From: Nitrososphaerales archaeon TH1920
Lineage (GTDB): Archaea > Thermoproteota > Nitrososphaeria > Nitrososphaerales > Nitrososphaeraceae
DNA: 16,169 nucleotides
NCBI GenBank assembly: GCA_014523495.1
Contig: JAATVM010000078.1
Coordinates: 1-16,169, forward strand
Direction of reading: 5' to 3'
Positions 13,971 through 16,169 of the stretch are shown here, piece by piece (the stretch's first letter is position 1; the number at the start of each line of letters is the position of its first letter). A model generated the notes under the pieces. That model was given only the letters and a program-made list of their open reading frames with translations, was not told where the DNA came from and made no database searches. The position numbers and the translations under genes are program-made.

Positions 13971-13980
13971 GTCTTATAAT
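13971..13980 (-). promoter_or_regulatory. TATA-box-like element for the SerA-type gene
   Basis: The minus strand reads ATTATAAGAC, centred about 25 bases upstream of the ATG at 13952, indicating a leaderless or nearly leaderless transcript. Confidence 0.5.
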
Positions 13981-13997
13981 TTGGTTGCTAAATGAAT

Positions 13998-14387
13998 TTA
14001 CTTGTAACTAGAATAAGAAATTATTTCCCCACTTATTCCATCAACATAATATTTTTTCTTGTTTTGCAAATTATTAATTTCCCATGCAAAATGACTTCCA
14101 CTCGTATTGGTGGGTACTGTATTGCCGATAATTTTTCCTATGTTATTAAATTCTAGATTTGATTCATAGACCTTACCATCAGGTTTTACATAAACATACT
14201 GAGGAAACTTGTCTATCTGATTTTCTGACATATTGAATGTACTTGATACTATAGAAATCGCTACATTTGGAGATATTGACATCCTAGATATTGAGGGATG
14301 ATTTAGAGAATCCTGAATAGCTAAAAAAACAAGAACCATAACCAATATTCCAAAAGAAAAGGTGATAAAGATTCTTTTATCGATCAA
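13998..14387 (-). CDS. Membrane-anchored PepSY-like protein
   Basis: No function is assigned. The 129-residue protein has one N-terminal hydrophobic helix (about residues 7-24), which would anchor it with the rest outside the cell. The extracellular part looks like one PepSY/YpeB-type domain: a helix (AISIVSSTFNMSENQI), a strand pair (PQYVYVKPDGKVYE) and the closing hairpin HFAWEIN...KKYYVDGISGEIIS, which is the typical PepSY ending. PepSY domains often inhibit proteases or modulate extracellular enzymes. The only start in frame is TTG 14387; the frame closes nine codons upstream and no ATG precedes the membrane helix. A TATA-like GATATAGAG lies about 22 bases upstream. It sits between the SerA-type and lyase genes with short gaps and no obvious operon link. 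Confidence 0.65.
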   Translation of the reverse strand: MIDKRIFITFSFGILVMVLVFLAIQDSLNHPSISRMSISPNVAISIVSSTFNMSENQIDKFPQYVYVKPDGKVYESNLEFNNIGKIIGNTVPTNTSGSHFAWEINNLQNKKKYYVDGISGEIISYSSYK

Positions 14388-14476
14388 CTTGACATCTGGT
14401 CTTTCTCTATATCAAAGATGGATGACATTATGGATGAGAACAATTCAAAAATACCTCTAATTCAATTGCTTCAAAA

Positions 14477-15865
14477 TTATTTTGAACCAAGAATATTTTT
14501 CTTTGACAGGGCATTGTCAAGTTCTTCTTTTGTCATGAGTCCTTTTTCCAGAATCAAATCTCTGATGCTTTTGTGACTTGTAATAGATTCCTTGTAAATT
14601 TCTGATGCCTTGAGATATCCAATATGCGAATTAAGTAGAGTAACCAATATCGGACTTTTTTCCACAAACGATGCAAGTTTCTGCTCATTTGCTTTCAAGC
14701 CATCTATCATATTTCTTGCACATATTGGTAAGAAATTTTTTAACATATCAGTTGACTCTAACATATCTTTTATCATTCCTGGTAACATTACATTTAATTC
14801 AAATTGACCTGCCTGAGCAGCAAGAGCAACCGATACGTCATTGCCTACTATTATAAAACAAATCATGCTAAGACATTCTGAAAGTGAAGGATTAACTTTA
14901 CCAGGCATTATAGACGATCCGGTATGTACGGCAGGAATTGTAATTTCTGAAAAGCCTGCCATGGGACCTGACGCCATTAACCTGATATCATTTGACATTT
15001 TTATTAATTCAATTGCAATGTTTCTCAGGATGGAAGAACACATTGTTATCTCAAATTTGCTTTGTAAGGAAAAGAAATAATTCTCTGAAGACTTTAAACT
15101 TAATCCAGAGATCTGAGATAGATATTTGATAACCAGTTTTTTATAGCCAAGAGGTGCGTTAGCTCCTGTGCCCACCGCTGTTCCTCCAAGCCCAACATAT
15201 TCTAAATCGGAACATACATCAACAATTTTATTTAAACCCCTTTTAAGAGAAAACGCATATTCATTAAATTCTTCTCCTAGAGTCACAGGAATTGCATCCA
15301 TTAGATGTGTTCGACCAATTTTTATAACCTCTTTAAATTCCTGGGCTTTTTTTTCAAGGGAAGTTATAAGTGAGTTAAGTGAATCTGCAACTTCTCTCAT
15401 ATTCATTAATAATGCGATATGCATTGCTGTTGGAAAAGTATCGTTACTAGACTGTGACATATTTACATGATCATTAGGATTTATGAAGGAATAATCTCCA
15501 ATTCTATGACCACTAATTTCAAGAGCTTTATTTGCAATTACTTCATTTACATTCATGTTGAAGGCGGTTCCCGCACCTGAATTTATCGTATCAACTATGA
15601 ATTGATCCAATAAATGGCCTGAGAGTATTTCATCACATGCTTTTACTATTGGATCGGCTTTCTCTGCAGATAGTATATTCAAATCTCTGTTTGCAAGCGC
15701 TGCAGAACGTTTAATCATAGCAAACGCTCTTATCATGTTTATGTGTGCTTTCTGACCTGTTACTTTGTATTGGTTTGAAGCTCTTACTGTAAACGGTCCA
15801 TAGTAAGCATTAGAGGGAACTTTGACCTCTCCTAAAGAATCTTTATCAACACGAAATGGCTCCAT
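14477..15865 (-). CDS. Class II fumarase / aspartase-family lyase
   Basis: The superfamily adds to or eliminates across fumarate: fumarase makes malate, aspartase releases ammonia from aspartate. At 462 residues it has standard length. Motifs in order are: DSLGEVKVPSNAYYG at the N-terminus, NMNVNEVIAN and NDHVNMSQSSNDTFPTAMH at about 103-146, GRTHLMDAIPVTLGEEF at about 183-199, and the signature loop GSSIMPGKVNP at about 317-327. His in GRTHLMDA (Gln in E. coli aspartase) and Gly in MPGKVNP (Ala in aspartase) point to fumarase, whereas YYG..T.RA and GAGTAFNMN resemble aspartase. In ammonia-oxidising archaea a class II fumarase would serve the TCA steps and the 3-hydroxypropionate/4-hydroxybutyrate cycle. 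I favour fumarase but leave the symbol open. A TATA-like ATTTATTAG (15888-15896) is 28 bases upstream of the ATG. Confidence 0.88.
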   Translation of the reverse strand: MEPFRVDKDSLGEVKVPSNAYYGPFTVRASNQYKVTGQKAHINMIRAFAMIKRSAALANRDLNILSAEKADPIVKACDEILSGHLLDQFIVDTINSGAGTAFNMNVNEVIANKALEISGHRIGDYSFINPNDHVNMSQSSNDTFPTAMHIALLMNMREVADSLNSLITSLEKKAQEFKEVIKIGRTHLMDAIPVTLGEEFNEYAFSLKRGLNKIVDVCSDLEYVGLGGTAVGTGANAPLGYKKLVIKYLSQISGLSLKSSENYFFSLQSKFEITMCSSILRNIAIELIKMSNDIRLMASGPMAGFSEITIPAVHTGSSIMPGKVNPSLSECLSMICFIIVGNDVSVALAAQAGQFELNVMLPGMIKDMLESTDMLKNFLPICARNMIDGLKANEQKLASFVEKSPILVTLLNSHIGYLKASEIYKESITSHKSIRDLILEKGLMTKEELDNALSKKNILGSK

Positions 15866-15887
15866 AAATACAAAAACTTGTAATGAT

Positions 15888-15896
15888 CTAATAAAT
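15888..15896 (-). promoter_or_regulatory. TATA-box-like element for the fumarase/aspartase-family gene
   Basis: The minus strand reads ATTTATTAG, about 28 bases before the ATG at 15865, again consistent with a leaderless message. It shows that the lyase gene need not depend on transcription from the upstream YjbQ gene. Confidence 0.45.
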
Positions 15897-15983
15897 CAAT
15901 CGACTCTGTCCATAGATGATAAATGGATTTGCAGTAACAAATTAATTTTCAATTTTTTGAATTTATTCTTATTAGATTTGGGT

Positions 15984-16169
15984 TTATTCTCCTATGACTT
16001 TTACCAGAACCTTTTTGTTTCGGAGACCATCAAATTCACCATAAAAGATTTGTTCCCAAGGCCCAAAATCAAGCTTACCACCTGTGATTGCAACTATTGT
16101 CTCTCGTCCCATTATCTGACGTTTTAAATGTGCATCAGCGTTATCTTCTCCAGTATCATTATGCAAGTA
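15984..16169 (-). CDS. yjbQ: YjbQ/UPF0047 family protein, C-terminal part; 5' end outside window
   Basis: The UPF0047/YjbQ family is a small conserved fold for which weak thiamine-phosphate synthase activity has been reported on overexpression; its true role is unsettled. The visible 62 residues match its C-terminal half: HND..EDNADAHLKRQIMG, then VAITGGKLDFGPWEQIFYGEFDG and KVLVKVIGE, ending where the family normally ends. The frame is open to the last base of the window, and the TTG at 16166 is an internal Leu, so the gene begins beyond the edge. The conserved His and Asp of the NADAHLK segment (metal or phosphate site in structures) are present. It is 118 bases upstream of the fumarase/aspartase gene on the same strand, with a separate TATA candidate between them. 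Confidence 0.93.
   Translation of the reverse strand, partial: YLHNDTGEDNADAHLKRQIMGRETIVAITGGKLDFGPWEQIFYGEFDGLRNKKVLVKVIGE

Overview
The window looks like a piece of an AT-rich chromosome from an ammonia-oxidising archaeon (Nitrososphaeria, formerly Thaumarchaeota). The evidence is an archaeal/eukaryotic-type ribosomal protein L15e, an archaeal Ser/His signal peptidase, a ThiD-ThiN fusion, a DUF6659-type protein, a NuoI of the thaumarchaeal type, a phasin-like protein, and TATA-box promoters about 25-29 bases from start codons, giving leaderless or nearly leaderless messages. The AT-richness and phasin-like gene would suit the Nitrosocosmicus/Nitrososphaera side, but the sequence alone does not settle the genus.

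Layout. Bases 1-2712 carry nucleotide-sugar and cell-surface functions: the C-terminal part of a UDP-GlcNAc 2-epimerase (+), converging on a two-gene minus-strand operon of a stand-alone sugar-1-phosphate nucleotidyltransferase and a GlmU-like left-handed beta-helix protein. Bases 2758-4110 encode the ThiD-ThiN thiamine enzyme. Bases 4177-5608 hold a small unknown protein, an unknown CxxC protein, a 320-base gap and a phasin-like coiled-coil protein (all -). Bases 5804-7397 form a sulfur-carrier-like neighbourhood: a GcvH-like protein without its lipoyl lysine (+), a TusA-like protein without its CPxP prolines (+), and a converging two-domain rhodanese (-). Bases 7494-9353 hold an isolated nuoI and a membrane-anchored sugar (GSDH/PQQ) dehydrogenase-like protein. 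Bases 9617-11388 hold sufD and a small Rieske ferredoxin (+), possibly preceded by a tiny reading frame with a strong Shine-Dalgarno match. Bases 11398-16169 are mixed housekeeping: signal peptidase I, a DUF6659-type protein, rpl15e, a SerA-type dehydrogenase, a PepSY-like membrane protein, a fumarase/aspartase-family lyase and the C-terminal part of a YjbQ/UPF0047 protein.

How the genes relate. Most neighbours are monocistronic with their own TATA-like elements, as is usual in this lineage. The clear co-transcribed pairs are nucleotidyltransferase plus GlmU-like (3-base gap), sufD plus Rieske (26-base gap) and probably GcvH-like plus TusA-like (same reading frame, one TGA between). The best candidate for something undescribed is the GcvH-like/TusA-like/rhodanese neighbourhood. 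Both carrier proteins keep their fold-defining residues but have lost the residues that define the classical carriers, and the two are joined in frame except for one stop codon. A 10-bp perfect inverted repeat in the nuoI promoter and terminator-like hairpins between convergent genes are secondary signals. No tRNA, rRNA, CRISPR array or insertion sequence was seen.
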